Positions 51,995 to 61,344 of a stretch of 64,000 nt of DNA are shown piece after piece. The notes below the pieces were generated by a model that had not been told where the DNA came from, did no database searches, and saw nothing but the letters and a program-made list of their open reading frames with translations. Each line of letters starts with the position of its first letter. Within the stretch, counting starts at the first letter, position 1. Where the stretch lies: NCBI GenBank assembly GCA_024235415.1, contig JACKML010000008.1:97711-161710 (forward strand). Direction: 5' to 3'. Made by a program: the position numbers and the translations under genes. Source of the stretch: Chromatiaceae bacterium (lineage in GTDB: Bacteria; Pseudomonadota; Gammaproteobacteria; Chromatiales; Chromatiaceae).

Positions 51995-53122
51995 TTAGCG
52001 GTACTGGCGCAGATACATCCATTCGAAAAAGCGTTTCGCCCAGTGAAAGCCGATGAACGACGGCAGCACGATATTGCGGCTTTGCGTGCGGGCGACGAAC
52101 ATGCCACTCGATCGCGTGTCCACGATACACATCAGTTCCGACTTGAAGGTATGGCTCGCCGCCGTGCCTTTGAATGCATCCATCAGGTTGGCGACCGCGG
52201 CCTCGGCCTGCAGATCGGCCATGTGCGCCTGCTTAGGCAGCCAATCGGGGCCCGGGAAGCTACCCGAATCACCGGCCACGTAGACCTTGTCCCAGCCCTC
52301 GACCTGGCAGAACCGGTCGGCCTGCAGCAGGCCACCGGGCGAGCGCGGCAGATCGGTGTCATCGAACCACAGGTTGCCGGTCATCCCGGGCATGAACAGG
52401 ATCAGGTCGGCCGCGAACTCACCACCCTCGGTCATCACCCTGTCGGCGGCAAAACCTTTCAGCTTGTGCCCGAGGTGGGTCTCAATCTCGCGCTTGGCCA
52501 TCTCGCGCATCAGCCCATCCACGGCCTTGGGGCCGAGACGCTGGCCGGGTTTCTCAGCCGGGGTGAAAAATACCAGCCGGAACCTGTCGCGCCGCCCCTG
52601 CTGACGCAGGAATGAGTCGATCCCGAAAAGGAACTCGAACACCGGGCCGCCGCGCATTGCGGAGGGTTCGTTGGGGTTGCCGGCGAAACCGAACGCCAGC
52701 GTGCCGCCTTCCATCTCAGCCAGGCGATCGCGGATCTGCGTCGTCACCTCGACGCCGCCGCATGGCAGGAAGGAATGCTCGATACCCGGCAGCTTGCGGA
52801 TGAAGCGGCCACCGCTGGCGATGATCAGGCCATCATTGGTCACCTCGCCCTGGTCGGTCACCACAGTGCGCCCGGCATCACGCAGGCCGGTCGCGGCAGC
52901 CTGGTGATAGGTCACACCCATGCGGGCGAAGAAGTTGCCGAGCGGGACCACGAGATCCTGCGGCTGACGCAACCCGGTCGGGATCCAGATGGTCCCCGGG
53001 TAATAGACGAACTCAGGTTTTGGTGCGATCAGGTCGATACCCAGGTGGGCATCAGCCGCGCGCAGTTTGCGGACGGCGGTCAGGGCAGCAAACCCGGCGC
53101 CAATAACCGTGACTCGTGACAT
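51995..53122 (-). CDS. FAD-dependent oxidoreductase, sulfide:quinone-oxidoreductase-like
   Basis: A 375-residue flavoprotein. The N-terminal FAD Rossmann motif is VTVIGAGFAALTAVRKL, the second nucleotide region is GLIIASGGR, and a late FAD site is KVYVAGDSGSFPG. Overall order resembles sulfide:quinone oxidoreductase and flavocytochrome c sulfide dehydrogenase. C121 (FLPCGGVEV) is present, but the position of the usual active-site cysteine in the GASCFGPxYE region reads PSAMRGGPVFEF, without cysteine. So it may not be a normal sulfide oxidase. Its end FHWAKRFFEWMYLR is amphipathic and could bind membrane. It stands opposite the HerA-like gene. Confidence 0.82.
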   Translation of the reverse strand: MSRVTVIGAGFAALTAVRKLRAADAHLGIDLIAPKPEFVYYPGTIWIPTGLRQPQDLVVPLGNFFARMGVTYHQAAATGLRDAGRTVVTDQGEVTNDGLIIASGGRFIRKLPGIEHSFLPCGGVEVTTQIRDRLAEMEGGTLAFGFAGNPNEPSAMRGGPVFEFLFGIDSFLRQQGRRDRFRLVFFTPAEKPGQRLGPKAVDGLMREMAKREIETHLGHKLKGFAADRVMTEGGEFAADLILFMPGMTGNLWFDDTDLPRSPGGLLQADRFCQVEGWDKVYVAGDSGSFPGPDWLPKQAHMADLQAEAAVANLMDAFKGTAASHTFKSELMCIVDTRSSGMFVARTQSRNIVLPSFIGFHWAKRFFEWMYLRQYR

Positions 53123-53265
53123 CTGGGTGATTCTCCTCGAAATCGGAACGGCTATTCTAAGGCCGCTGAACCGAGATGTCAGACACAGTATCCCCTGCGC
53201 GATCTTGGGAATTCAGGTACTTGCGGGTATTCTTGGCCACGATCGACACATTGAAAGGACGCTTG

Positions 53266-54909
53266 ATGACGGACATAGACCCAGGATTGCTCGGCACCCT
53301 CACCGACATCTCCGGTGCATCCTTTGTCGCACGACTGCACATGGTCGGTGAGCGCTTCGACGGCTACCGCCAGGTAGGCGTCGAACGCGTCGCGATCGGA
53401 CAGGTCGGCGCCTACACCATCGCACGCGGTCAGAACGAGCAGGTACTGTGTCAGATCGTGAGCGCATGCACTGAGGTACGCGGTCAGGAGACAGTGCGCC
53501 TGGTGAGAATGCTGCCACTCGGCGAGGTCACCGCCGACGGCCAGTTCTTTCGTGGTGTCGGCCGATTCCCGCCTTTGGACACACCGGTATACATGGCTGA
53601 GGGCAAGCAGCTCGAGGCGATGTTCGATGCGGTGCGCCGCCACGGCCTGCACATCGGTCGTCTCAGCCAGCGTCCGGAACTGCGCGTATTCGCTGATCCC
53701 ACGTTGTTGTTCAACCGCCACCTGGCGATCCTGGGCCAGTCCGGTTCGGGCAAATCCTGGGCGGTGAGCAGCCTGCTGCAGCGTACCGTCAAGCTGATGC
53801 CCAAGGCACACATCGTGGTGCTCGATCTTCATGGCGAATACGGCTGGCGTGATGCCAACGGCCGCTTTCACAGCGCCTTTCCCGGCGACATGGTGCGGCA
53901 TGTCGATGCCCGGACCCTGGAGATCCCGTACTGGCTGCTGACCTACTCGGAACTGGTGGACCTGCTGGTCGACCGCACCGACCCGAATGCCTCTTTGCAG
54001 ATCTCCTTCATGCGCGAAGTCCTGTATACGCTGCGCAAGAAAGGCAACACGGACCTCGGAATCGACCGCCTGTCAGTGGATTCGCCGGTGTATTTCCCGC
54101 TCAAGGACCTGTACCTGCACTTCAAGCAGGCCAACGAGCAGCAGTTCGATTTCGGCAAGTCAAAGGGGCCGCTGTTCGGTGCCTTCGACGAGTTCCTGGT
54201 GCGCTTCCAGGCGATGTTCAACGACTCGCGCTATGACTTCCTGTTCCGGCCGCGCAAGCGTGTGAAATCTGCCGATCTCGAAGACCTGTTGCGTGACTTC
54301 ATCGGCCTGGGCGAACCGAAGCGGCAGATCACCGTGATCGATCTGAGCGCGGTGCCGCACGATGTGCGGCCGACGGTGTCGTCGCAGATCGGCCGGCTCG
54401 CATTCGAGTTCAACTACTGGAACCCGTTGCGCCGCGAGTTTCCGATCCTGCTGGTGTGCGAAGAGGCCCACCAGTACATCCCGCGTGAGGATGCCGAGTC
54501 CAAACACGAGGGCAGCCGCAGGGCAATGGAACGTATCGCCAAGGAGGGACGCAAGTACGGTGTCGGCCTGTGCGTGGTCAGTCAGCGCCCGACCGAACTG
54601 TCCGAGACGGTGCTTTCCCAGTGCAGCAACTTCATCTGCCTGCGCACCACGAACCCGCAGGACCAGGATTACATCCGCAAGCTGATGCCGGAGGGCGAGC
54701 AGGACCTGGCCGATGTGCTTACCACGCTGCGCCGAGGCGAGGCACTGGCGGTCGGCGAGGCGATACCGCTGCCGACACGCGTGAACCTCTACCCGCCCGA
54801 TCCCGCACCGGCGAGCAGCGATGCACCGGTGGCGGAGAGCTGGAAATCAGGGCCGGATGATCTCGATGTCGCCGCGATCGTCAGTCATTGGTGGCGACAA
54901 CAGCGTTGA
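53266..54909 (+). CDS. HerA-like ATPase (DUF87)
   Basis: A 547-residue protein of the HerA/FtsK class. The first 150 residues are a beta-rich HAS-barrel-like domain. Walker A is LAILGQSGSGKSWAVSSLL, Walker B is PILLVCEEAHQYIP, and the arginine/sensor part is VSQRPTELSETVLSQCSNF. HerA proteins pump DNA and often pair with the nuclease NurA or with defence proteins. No nuclease, SIR2 or other partner is adjacent here, so a housekeeping role is assumed. ATG 53266 has AAAGGA upstream; the frame opens 30 codons earlier. Confidence 0.88.
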   Translation: MTDIDPGLLGTLTDISGASFVARLHMVGERFDGYRQVGVERVAIGQVGAYTIARGQNEQVLCQIVSACTEVRGQETVRLVRMLPLGEVTADGQFFRGVGRFPPLDTPVYMAEGKQLEAMFDAVRRHGLHIGRLSQRPELRVFADPTLLFNRHLAILGQSGSGKSWAVSSLLQRTVKLMPKAHIVVLDLHGEYGWRDANGRFHSAFPGDMVRHVDARTLEIPYWLLTYSELVDLLVDRTDPNASLQISFMREVLYTLRKKGNTDLGIDRLSVDSPVYFPLKDLYLHFKQANEQQFDFGKSKGPLFGAFDEFLVRFQAMFNDSRYDFLFRPRKRVKSADLEDLLRDFIGLGEPKRQITVIDLSAVPHDVRPTVSSQIGRLAFEFNYWNPLRREFPILLVCEEAHQYIPREDAESKHEGSRRAMERIAKEGRKYGVGLCVVSQRPTELSETVLSQCSNFICLRTTNPQDQDYIRKLMPEGEQDLADVLTTLRRGEALAVGEAIPLPTRVNLYPPDPAPASSDAPVAESWKSGPDDLDVAAIVSHWWRQQR

Positions 54910-54996
54910 CCCGGGACATCGTGCAGCGACGCCCGTTAGTCGAATCGGCCGACAATGCGTGCCAGACTGTATGTCTCACCAAATCGCAGGACCAGC

Positions 54997-55236
54997 ATGG
55001 CAGACGACAACATCCTTCCTTTCCCGAACAAACTGCGTGACGCCATCGACGAAGAGGCGTGGCGCGCGCTGCAGGGCGAGTTCTATCTGGACTGCTATTT
55101 CGCCCACCATGGGAAACCGGCCGATGGACCCGAGCAGCTGCGCGCGTGGCTGACCGAGCAGCAGCTGTTCGCCGACACCGACAACCCGTTCTTTCGCGGC
55201 TGGCTGGTGCGGCGCCTCAGCGAACCGGCTGACTGA
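54997..55236 (+). CDS. Small protein of unknown function after the HerA-like gene
   Basis: A 79-residue soluble protein starting MADDNILPFPNKLRD. It is rich in W, F and acid residues (EEAWRALQGEFYLDCYFAHH, and later FFRGWLVRRLSEPAD). No signal or membrane segment. It follows the HerA-like gene by about 90 bp in the same direction and could be its partner, but no family was recognised. A start 14 codons earlier (54955) is possible but reads less naturally. Confidence 0.6.
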   Translation: MADDNILPFPNKLRDAIDEEAWRALQGEFYLDCYFAHHGKPADGPEQLRAWLTEQQLFADTDNPFFRGWLVRRLSEPAD

Positions 55237-55247
55237 CGTCGTCGAAG

Positions 55248-56744
55248 TCAGAACAGGTCGATCTCGCCTTCGTGGCTGCTGCTGGGTTTTTCGAAACGCT
55301 GTCGTTCATCGGCCAGGCCACTGAGCAGCCCCATCAGGGTATGGCTGTGCGACTCGACCTGCTGGAACTCGTCCAGTATCGTCTGGCGATCCGTGGCCGA
55401 TCCGCGCCAGTCGCCCTGCACGATATCGAGAATGCGATGCACGCCGTCGTGCACTGACCTGTGTGGCAGGTCGATGCCCCGGTACGATGGCAGATGGGCG
55501 AAGTCCTTCATGCCGTCGCCATCCCCATACCACTTTCCGAAGCGACAGTGATCCGGACCTACCGCGCAGCGGTTCCAGGACTCTGAACCCTCGCCCAGTT
55601 CCAGGGCCCGGTAGGAATGCTGGATGTAGATCATGTGATCGAGCTTGCTGAGGCAGGATTCGCTGATCGTCTGGGTGTAAGCGACCGAGGCGTGGCTATT
55701 GGTGGCGTTCTCGTAGAAGGTCGCAAAATCGTTCTCGAAGGCCTCAACAATCTGCTGCGAGTCTCCGGCCATCTCCGACATGGTTGCCGCCTCTTCGGTA
55801 ACCTGCCGGGTGGATGCCGAGAAGCTTTCCATCACCTGGTAAACACTTCCGGTCGCCTCTTTGGTGCGTTGTGCAAGCTTCTTGACCTCGTCAGCGACTA
55901 CCGCGAAACCACGTCCGTGCTCACCCGCACGAGCCGCCTCGATAGCGGCATTCAGTGCCAGCAGGTTGGTCTGATCGGCTATCCCGGTAATCATCTCGAG
56001 GATCTCGCCCACTTCGTGACTGTGTTCACCCAGCGTGATGGCCGTCTCACGCACGCCGGTCATCCTGGGCACGAGCTGGCGCAGGTTGTCGATAACCCGG
56101 GTGATCGATGCACGACCACGGGTTGCAACGTCGACAGAACCCGCGGTGTTCCCGCCCACCGATCGCATCTGACCGGTGATCTCCGCGAGGTCCTTCTGGG
56201 TACCTTGCAGATTGTGCAGCAGGTTACGCGTCTTCAGTTCATCGACCTTCGACATGAACGCCTCTAACTGACGGTTTTGGGCGCTCTGCTGCATGGCAGC
56301 GATCGAGTCGTTGATGTGTTCCATCGTGGCGCGGTACTGTCCCCGCAATCCGGCGACCAGCGCCGGGCGGAAGAATTTGTCCTGCTCCACATAGCTGAAC
56401 GCCGTGTCGACCTCGCGGAAAAAGGCCTCGACCTGGTCACGTCCCTCGTTGATGTTCCACAGCGCATCGCCAACGGCGTGGCTGGTATCGATCTGCGTGA
56501 TACGGAAGTCGGCATCGCCCTGTTGCATCGCCTTCCCCAGGTCGCGAATCTGTGCGAACACGACCTGGTCACGTTGCATGGCAACCCAGCCGGCCACCGC
56601 AAACAGACCAGCCAGTGCCAACGCAACGAGCAACAACGGATCCGGGCTGTACGCCAGCGCGACGTATCCCGCCAACAGCACGGTCACACCCATTGTGCCG
56701 AGCAGGGCGCAACCCGTGTTACATCGAGAGAACAAACGCTTCAT
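55248..56744 (-). CDS. Methyl-accepting chemoreceptor with CZB domain
   Basis: A 498-residue receptor. Two adjacent membrane helices lie at residues 12-55 with almost no periplasmic loop, so sensing must be inside. The signalling domain has the hairpin tip [25 protein letters not shown] sequence ([20 protein letters not shown]). The C-terminal 120 residues are a zinc-binding CZB domain with [11 protein letters not shown] and the histidines of [16 protein letters not shown], a type known to sense zinc or oxidants. It overlaps the upstream PAS gene by 26 bp, so the two should work together. Confidence 0.9.
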   Translation of the reverse strand: MKRLFSRCNTGCALLGTMGVTVLLAGYVALAYSPDPLLLVALALAGLFAVAGWVAMQRDQVVFAQIRDLGKAMQQGDADFRITQIDTSHAVGDALWNINEGRDQVEAFFREVDTAFSYVEQDKFFRPALVAGLRGQYRATMEHINDSIAAMQQSAQNRQLEAFMSKVDELKTRNLLHNLQGTQKDLAEITGQMRSVGGNTAGSVDVATRGRASITRVIDNLRQLVPRMTGVRETAITLGEHSHEVGEILEMITGIADQTNLLALNAAIEAARAGEHGRGFAVVADEVKKLAQRTKEATGSVYQVMESFSASTRQVTEEAATMSEMAGDSQQIVEAFENDFATFYENATNSHASVAYTQTISESCLSKLDHMIYIQHSYRALELGEGSESWNRCAVGPDHCRFGKWYGDGDGMKDFAHLPSYRGIDLPHRSVHDGVHRILDIVQGDWRGSATDRQTILDEFQQVESHSHTLMGLLSGLADERQRFEKPSSSHEGEIDLF

Positions 56745-57237
56745 AGCTCAGGCCCCTGGGCTGAAAACGCGCCGTCAGGATCTGCCGCGAGTTGTCGATG
56801 GCAGTCTTAGGTCCAGCCGCCTTCTCCCTGGCGAGCATTTCGGCGTAAAGCGGCGCGAAGTAGGCTACCGCATCCTGTTTCGGTCGCCGGCGTACGGAGT
56901 AATAGCCGATGGTCGTACCGCGTTCATCACGCGTCGGGGTGACATTGGCAAACGTCCAGTAGAATGATCCATCACTGGCCATGTTCTTCACGTATCCGAA
57001 GAACTCCTGACCCGCCTGCAGGGTTTCCCACATCAGCTTGAACACCGCCCGCGGCATATCCGGATGCCGAACGATGTTGTGTTGGACACCGAGCAGCTCG
57101 GACTCGCGGTAACCGGCGAACTCCATGAATATCCGGTTCGCATAGGTGATCCTGCCCTTGGCGTCCGTCTTGGATACGATGAAATCTTCTTCGCGCATGA
57201 CGCGTTCACGCGACACCGGCGTGATCCCCTGTTTCAT
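56719..57237 (-). CDS. Aer-like PAS sensor protein
   Basis: A 172-residue soluble PAS protein. The stretch from [20 protein letters not shown] through [20 protein letters not shown] to [17 protein letters not shown] closely follows the FAD-binding PAS domain of the aerotaxis receptor Aer, including the NMVRHPDMP-like motif. Unlike Aer it has no membrane or signalling domain; these lie in the next gene, the CZB chemoreceptor, with which it overlaps. ATG 57237 is chosen, since an upstream start at 57261 would leave almost no leader after the FliA promoter. Confidence 0.85.
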   Translation of the reverse strand: MKQGITPVSRERVMREEDFIVSKTDAKGRITYANRIFMEFAGYRESELLGVQHNIVRHPDMPRAVFKLMWETLQAGQEFFGYVKNMASDGSFYWTFANVTPTRDERGTTIGYYSVRRRPKQDAVAYFAPLYAEMLAREKAAGPKTAIDNSRQILTARFQPRGLSYEAFVLSM

Positions 57238-57269
57238 GCCTGCCCGTCTCGATTGATGCAATAAGCTTC

Positions 57270-57296
57270 GTATCGGCAGCGATCAAGGGTTATTGA
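57270..57296 (-). promoter_or_regulatory. Sigma-28 (FliA) promoter of the PAS-chemoreceptor pair
   Basis: On the minus strand TCAATAAC (57289-57296), 11 bp, then GCCGATAC (57270-57277). The -10 element matches FliA consensus at seven of eight bases; the -35 is weak. Transcription would start near 57262, about 25 nt before the PAS gene. This ties the receptor to the flagellar regulon of the same window. Confidence 0.6.
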
Positions 57297-57313
57297 GGAG
57301 CGCGGAAACAGCG

Positions 57314-57349
57314 AAAAAGCCCGTGACCTCAACGTCTCACGGGCTTTTT
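57314..57349. terminator. Terminator after metY
   Basis: AAAAAGCCCGTGA pairs with TCACGGGCTTTTT around a ten-base loop. It lies 43 bp after the metY stop on the minus strand and upstream of the PAS gene promoter. Confidence 0.85.
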
Positions 57350-57391
57350 CACACAGGGTCCCTACCCGGCCTCGGCCAGGCAATGACGGGC

Positions 57392-58666
57392 TCAGCCGGC
57401 AGCCGCCAGCGCCTGATCGACGTCCGCGATGATGTCGTCGATGTGCTCGATACCGATCGACAGTCGCACCATGTCTTCCGGCACGCCGGCGGAGGCCAGC
57501 TCTTTGGGGCCAAGCTGGCGGTGCGTTGTGGTCGCCGGGTGGCAGGCCAGCGACTTGGCATCACCGATGTTGACCAGCCGCAGGATCATCTGCAGCGCGT
57601 CGATGAATTTCGCGCCTGCCTCCTTTCCGCCCTTGATGCCGAAGCTCAGGATGCCCGAGGCCCTGCCGCCGGTGGTCTTCTGACAGACCGCGTGATACGG
57701 GCTGTCGGGCAGACCGGCGTAGCTGACCCACGCAACCTGCGGATGCTTCTTCAGGTGCTCAGCCACCTTGAGCGCATTCTCACAATGGCGTTCCATGCGC
57801 AGCCCCAGGGTTTCCAGGCCCTGCATGATCAGGAATGCGTTCATCGGCGAGATCGCCGCGCCCATATTGCGCAGCGGCACGACGCGGCAACGGCCGATGT
57901 ACGCGGCCGGACCAAGGGCCTCGGTGTAGACCACACCGTGATAAGACGGATCGGGCTCGTTCAACATCGGGAAGCGTTTGGCATTGCCGGCCCAGTCGAA
58001 CTTGCCGGAATCGACGATAGCCCCGCCGATGCTGGTGCCATGCCCACCGATGTACTTGGTCAGCGCATGCACGACGATGTGCGCGCCGAGTTCGAACGGC
58101 CGGCACAGGAACGGTGTCGGCACCGTGTTGTCGACAATCAGCGGCACGCCGTGGCGGTTCGCAATCTCGCCCCATTTGGCGATATCCACGACGTTTCCGG
58201 CCGGGTTGCCGATCGACTCGCAGAACAGTGCGCGGGTCTTGTCGTCGATCAGTGACTCGATCCTGGCATAGTCGTCGTGCGATACGAAACGCGCCTCGAT
58301 GCCCTGGCGCGGAAAGGTGTGCGCGAACAGGTTATACGTCCCACCATACAGCTGGCTGGTGCTGATGATGTTGCAGCCGACATCGGCGATACACTGGATC
58401 GATGCGGTGATCGCCGCCATGCCAGAGGCCATGCACAGCGAGGCAACACCGCCCTCCATCTCGGCGAGGCGCTGTTCAAGCACTGCCTGGGTCGGGTTCA
58501 TGATTCGCGTATAGATGTTGCCGGCAACCTTCAGGTCGAACAGGTCCGCACCGTGCTGGGTGTTGTCGAACGTATAAGACGTGGTCTGGTAGATCGGCGT
58601 GGTCGCGGCACGCGTGGTCGGCTCGCTTTCGTAGCCGGCGTGTAAGGCCAGGGTCTCGAGTTTCAT
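57392..58666 (-). CDS. metY: O-acetylhomoserine sulfhydrylase
   Basis: A 424-residue PLP enzyme of the Cys/Met metabolism family, which makes homocysteine from O-acetylhomoserine and sulfide. The pyridoxal lysine is in VVHALTKYIGGHGTS, and the N-terminus (KLETLALHAGYESEPTTRA, then TPIYQTTSYTF) is typical of MetY. ATG 58666 lies after GGAGGAG; the frame begins 12 codons earlier but without a site. No SAM riboswitch was recognised in its leader. It is flanked by the chemoreceptor pair and by glycosyltransferases, not by other methionine genes. Confidence 0.94.
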   Translation of the reverse strand: MKLETLALHAGYESEPTTRAATTPIYQTTSYTFDNTQHGADLFDLKVAGNIYTRIMNPTQAVLEQRLAEMEGGVASLCMASGMAAITASIQCIADVGCNIISTSQLYGGTYNLFAHTFPRQGIEARFVSHDDYARIESLIDDKTRALFCESIGNPAGNVVDIAKWGEIANRHGVPLIVDNTVPTPFLCRPFELGAHIVVHALTKYIGGHGTSIGGAIVDSGKFDWAGNAKRFPMLNEPDPSYHGVVYTEALGPAAYIGRCRVVPLRNMGAAISPMNAFLIMQGLETLGLRMERHCENALKVAEHLKKHPQVAWVSYAGLPDSPYHAVCQKTTGGRASGILSFGIKGGKEAGAKFIDALQMILRLVNIGDAKSLACHPATTTHRQLGPKELASAGVPEDMVRLSIGIEHIDDIIADVDQALAAAG

Positions 58667-58783
58667 GGGCTCCTCCGGAGGTATTCTTGTGGTCAGGGCC
58701 AATGCCCTGCGTATCCTGGGAAAGGATAACCGCCGATGATAGCCGCAGATGCCGGGGGTTAACAGGAGGCCGCGGAAGCGGGA

Positions 58784-59998
58784 TCAGCGGCCCAGCATGC
58801 GCTCGTAGGCCGAGCGGTAGTTCGCCACGGAAACGTCCCAGTTACGCTCGGTCTCGACGAATCTGCGACCTGCCTCTTTCAGTGCAACACCCTGCTGCGG
58901 GTCATTGAGCAACGCCGCCAGCTTCTCCGCCAGACTGCCCGCGTCGCCTGCGCGGTGCAGCACGCCGGTCACACCATCGACGACCAGTTCCTTGTGTCCG
59001 CCAACATCCGATGCCACGAACAGGCGCTTCTGCGCCATGGCCTCCAGGGGCTTGAGCGGCGTCACCAGGTCGGTGATCCGCATCATCTGGCGGGGATAGG
59101 CCAGCACGTCGATCAGGCTGTAATAGCTGCCTACCTCGCGTTGCGGCACCCGGCCGGCAAAGGTCGTGATATCGGCGATGCCGAGTTCGTCCGCCTTCTG
59201 CTTCAACGATGCCTCGGCGGGCCCGCCACCGACCATCAACACGTGCAGGTCAGGATGATGCGGGCGCATGATGCGCGCCGCCTCGAGCAACAGTTCAAGG
59301 CCTTCGTAATAGTAGAACGAACCGATGAAGCCGATGGTCTGCCGGCCCTGCAGCCCGAGCCTGTTGCAAAGGCCCTCATCGATCGCTTCGACCGGCTGAA
59401 AGTTTCCGATATCGACGGCATTCGGGATCACGGTGACCTTGTCCGCCGGGATACCGCGCGCCACGATGTCGCGACGCAGGCCCTCGCAGATGCAGAAACA
59501 ATGATCGGCGTGCTTGAGCGCCCAGGTCTCCAGTCCGCGGGTTATCCGGTAACGCAGGTCGCCCTCGTTGGTCGTACCGTGACTGACCGCAGCGTCCTCC
59601 CAGAACCCCCGTACCTCGTAGCCGACCGGTATCCCAAGTTCGCGGCCGACGCGCACTGCGGCGATACCGTTCAGGGCCGGTGAATGGGCATGCAGCAGGT
59701 CAGGCTTTATCTGTCGCGCCACCTCGGTGAGGCGCGCCTGGAGGTCGCGGATTACCACGTACTGATTGACGATTGGCACTGAATGCAGACGTTGACTGCG
59801 TTTTGGTGTGCGAAAAAAATGCAGGCCCTCCACCGTCTCTTCGACTGGCTGGTCACTGACGGCATCCGCATGCTTGGTACTGGTGATGTGCTCGGTGTCC
59901 CAGCCCATTTTGCGCTGGTGCTCAAAGATCGAACGCGACCGGAATGTATAGCCGCTGTGCAGCGGGATCGAGTGATCGAGGACGTGGAGTATCAACAT
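58784..59998 (-). CDS. Glycosyltransferase family 4, exosortase-A associated type
   Basis: A 404-residue GT-B glycosyltransferase. Its start, LILHVLDHSIPLHSGYTFRS, is the hallmark of the subgroup found near exosortase A and EPS genes. The C-terminal nucleotide-sugar part has IGFIGSFYYYEGLELLLEAA and PLKPLEAMAQKRLFVASDVG. It probably adds a sugar to a lipid-linked or exopolysaccharide chain. No exosortase gene is within the window. It lies about 90 bp after the second glycosyltransferase, in the same direction. Confidence 0.88.
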   Translation of the reverse strand: MLILHVLDHSIPLHSGYTFRSRSIFEHQRKMGWDTEHITSTKHADAVSDQPVEETVEGLHFFRTPKRSQRLHSVPIVNQYVVIRDLQARLTEVARQIKPDLLHAHSPALNGIAAVRVGRELGIPVGYEVRGFWEDAAVSHGTTNEGDLRYRITRGLETWALKHADHCFCICEGLRRDIVARGIPADKVTVIPNAVDIGNFQPVEAIDEGLCNRLGLQGRQTIGFIGSFYYYEGLELLLEAARIMRPHHPDLHVLMVGGGPAEASLKQKADELGIADITTFAGRVPQREVGSYYSLIDVLAYPRQMMRITDLVTPLKPLEAMAQKRLFVASDVGGHKELVVDGVTGVLHRAGDAGSLAEKLAALLNDPQQGVALKEAGRRFVETERNWDVSVANYRSAYERMLGR

Positions 59999-60037
59999 GG
60001 ATTCAGTATCGGTCGCAATGGGTAAAAGTTGACGCCG

Positions 60038-60072
60038 TAGGCGCCGAGCCCTCTCGGCGAGCCCGCCACGTC
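60038..60072 (+). repeat. Single REP-like palindrome
   Basis: GCCGAGCCCTCTCGGCGAGCCCGCC follows CCGTAGGC in the gap between the two glycosyltransferase genes. It repeats, with one or two changes, the palindromes at 51.9 kb, so the family is dispersed through the genome. Confidence 0.7.
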
Positions 60073-60087
60073 CTGCCGTGCACGCGC

Positions 60088-61272
60088 CTAGCTCGCCGTG
60101 CCAACCACGCGTTCGAAGATCGCCAGCTGTCCCTGCGAGGTGTCGTTCCAGCTGAAGCCTTCGGCGTAGCGTCGCGTCGCGTCGCGCGCGGGCATTTCTG
60201 CAAACAACTTCTCAATGGCCGCGACAATCGAGTCGGCACTGCGATCACGCGTGAGCTGGCCGGCGTCCGGTGACGCCACGACCTCGGGTGTGCCATCCAC
60301 AGGCGTCGCCACCACCGGGGTACCGCAGGCCATCGATTCAAGCAGCACGTTCGCCCAGCCCTCGCGACTCGAGGCGAGGATCAAGGCATCAGCTGCCTGA
60401 TAGTGCTCACGCAGCTGCTGCTGCGAAAGACGCCCGGTGAATCTGACCCTGTCATGCAACGCAAGTCGATCCACCAGTTGACGCAATGCGCTCTCTTCCG
60501 GCCCGTCGCCGGCGAGCAGGAGGTCCATTCCCGGCAGTGCGGCCATCGCCTCGATCGCCAGATGGTGTCCCTTGCGTTCGATCAGGTGGCCGACCGACAG
60601 CAAGGTAGGGCGCGCGCCGATTCCCAGCTTTGCGCGCAACCCTGCGCGATCATCGTGCGGGTGGAAGAAATCCAGGTCCACCCCGTTGCGCAGCACCGTC
60701 ACCCGATCATCGGGCACACCCATTTCGATCAGGTAGTCTTTCAGTGCGCCGGCAACGGTCATCATGTGGGCGGCCGTTTCAGTGACCTGCACGATTTTTT
60801 GCCGCGGTCCCGACAGCTGCGGAATGAGGTTGAGGTCGGTCCCCCTGCCAGTGACCACGAACGGGCGCTCGAACTCTGCAGCAAGACGCATCGCGGCAAC
60901 ACCGTCCGGATAGAAATAGTGTGCGTCGATCAGGTCGAAATCGAAGCCCCGGTCCTTCAGCCCGCGCACCGTTCGACGCACCGACTGGTACATCAGCCAC
61001 GGGGTCAGTTGCATACCGATCTTGGGGATCACCGGGTACTTCGGGTGCCAGACGTCGATATCGTGGCGCACTTCGTGGCGCTCGATGCCCGCATAAGACG
61101 CATAGCTGCCGAACATCGGGTTCGACGAGGGGAACCAGGGCACGGGTGCGACCACCGTGGCCTGCAGATGCGGCGCATAGGCCAGCAACTGCCGCAGGCG
61201 GTTCTCGACAAACACCCCATGAGAGGGTTGATGCGCATTGGGATACAGGGAACTGAACGTCAGAATCTTCAA
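60088..61272 (-). CDS. Glycosyltransferase family 4
   Basis: A 394-residue GT-B enzyme. The start MKILTFSSLYPNAHQPSHG and acceptor part VFVENRLRQLL precede a donor domain with LLSVGHLIERKGHHLAIEAM, DALILASSREGWANVLLESM and GTPVVATPVDGTPEVV, which holds the conserved EX7E-like glutamates. It belongs to the same broad exopolysaccharide class as its neighbour. It is encoded 72 bp from secF and follows it in the same direction. The sugar and acceptor are unknown. Confidence 0.88.
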   Translation of the reverse strand: MKILTFSSLYPNAHQPSHGVFVENRLRQLLAYAPHLQATVVAPVPWFPSSNPMFGSYASYAGIERHEVRHDIDVWHPKYPVIPKIGMQLTPWLMYQSVRRTVRGLKDRGFDFDLIDAHYFYPDGVAAMRLAAEFERPFVVTGRGTDLNLIPQLSGPRQKIVQVTETAAHMMTVAGALKDYLIEMGVPDDRVTVLRNGVDLDFFHPHDDRAGLRAKLGIGARPTLLSVGHLIERKGHHLAIEAMAALPGMDLLLAGDGPEESALRQLVDRLALHDRVRFTGRLSQQQLREHYQAADALILASSREGWANVLLESMACGTPVVATPVDGTPEVVASPDAGQLTRDRSADSIVAAIEKLFAEMPARDATRRYAEGFSWNDTSQGQLAIFERVVGTAS

Positions 61273-61344
61273 GTTACCCGCCCCAGTCGACGCACCGCCT
61301 TGTTCCCCCGAATTCGTGGACCACCTCAGCGGGTGGTCAAAGAC

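Noticed and set aside
53266..54909. Anti-phage system based on HerA
   Set aside because: No SIR2, nuclease, DUF4297 or other known partner is adjacent and the region looks like core genome.
58667..58783. SAM-type riboswitch before metY
   Set aside because: The 117-bp leader has some pairing potential, but no conserved SAM-I, SAM-II or SAH core could be recognised.
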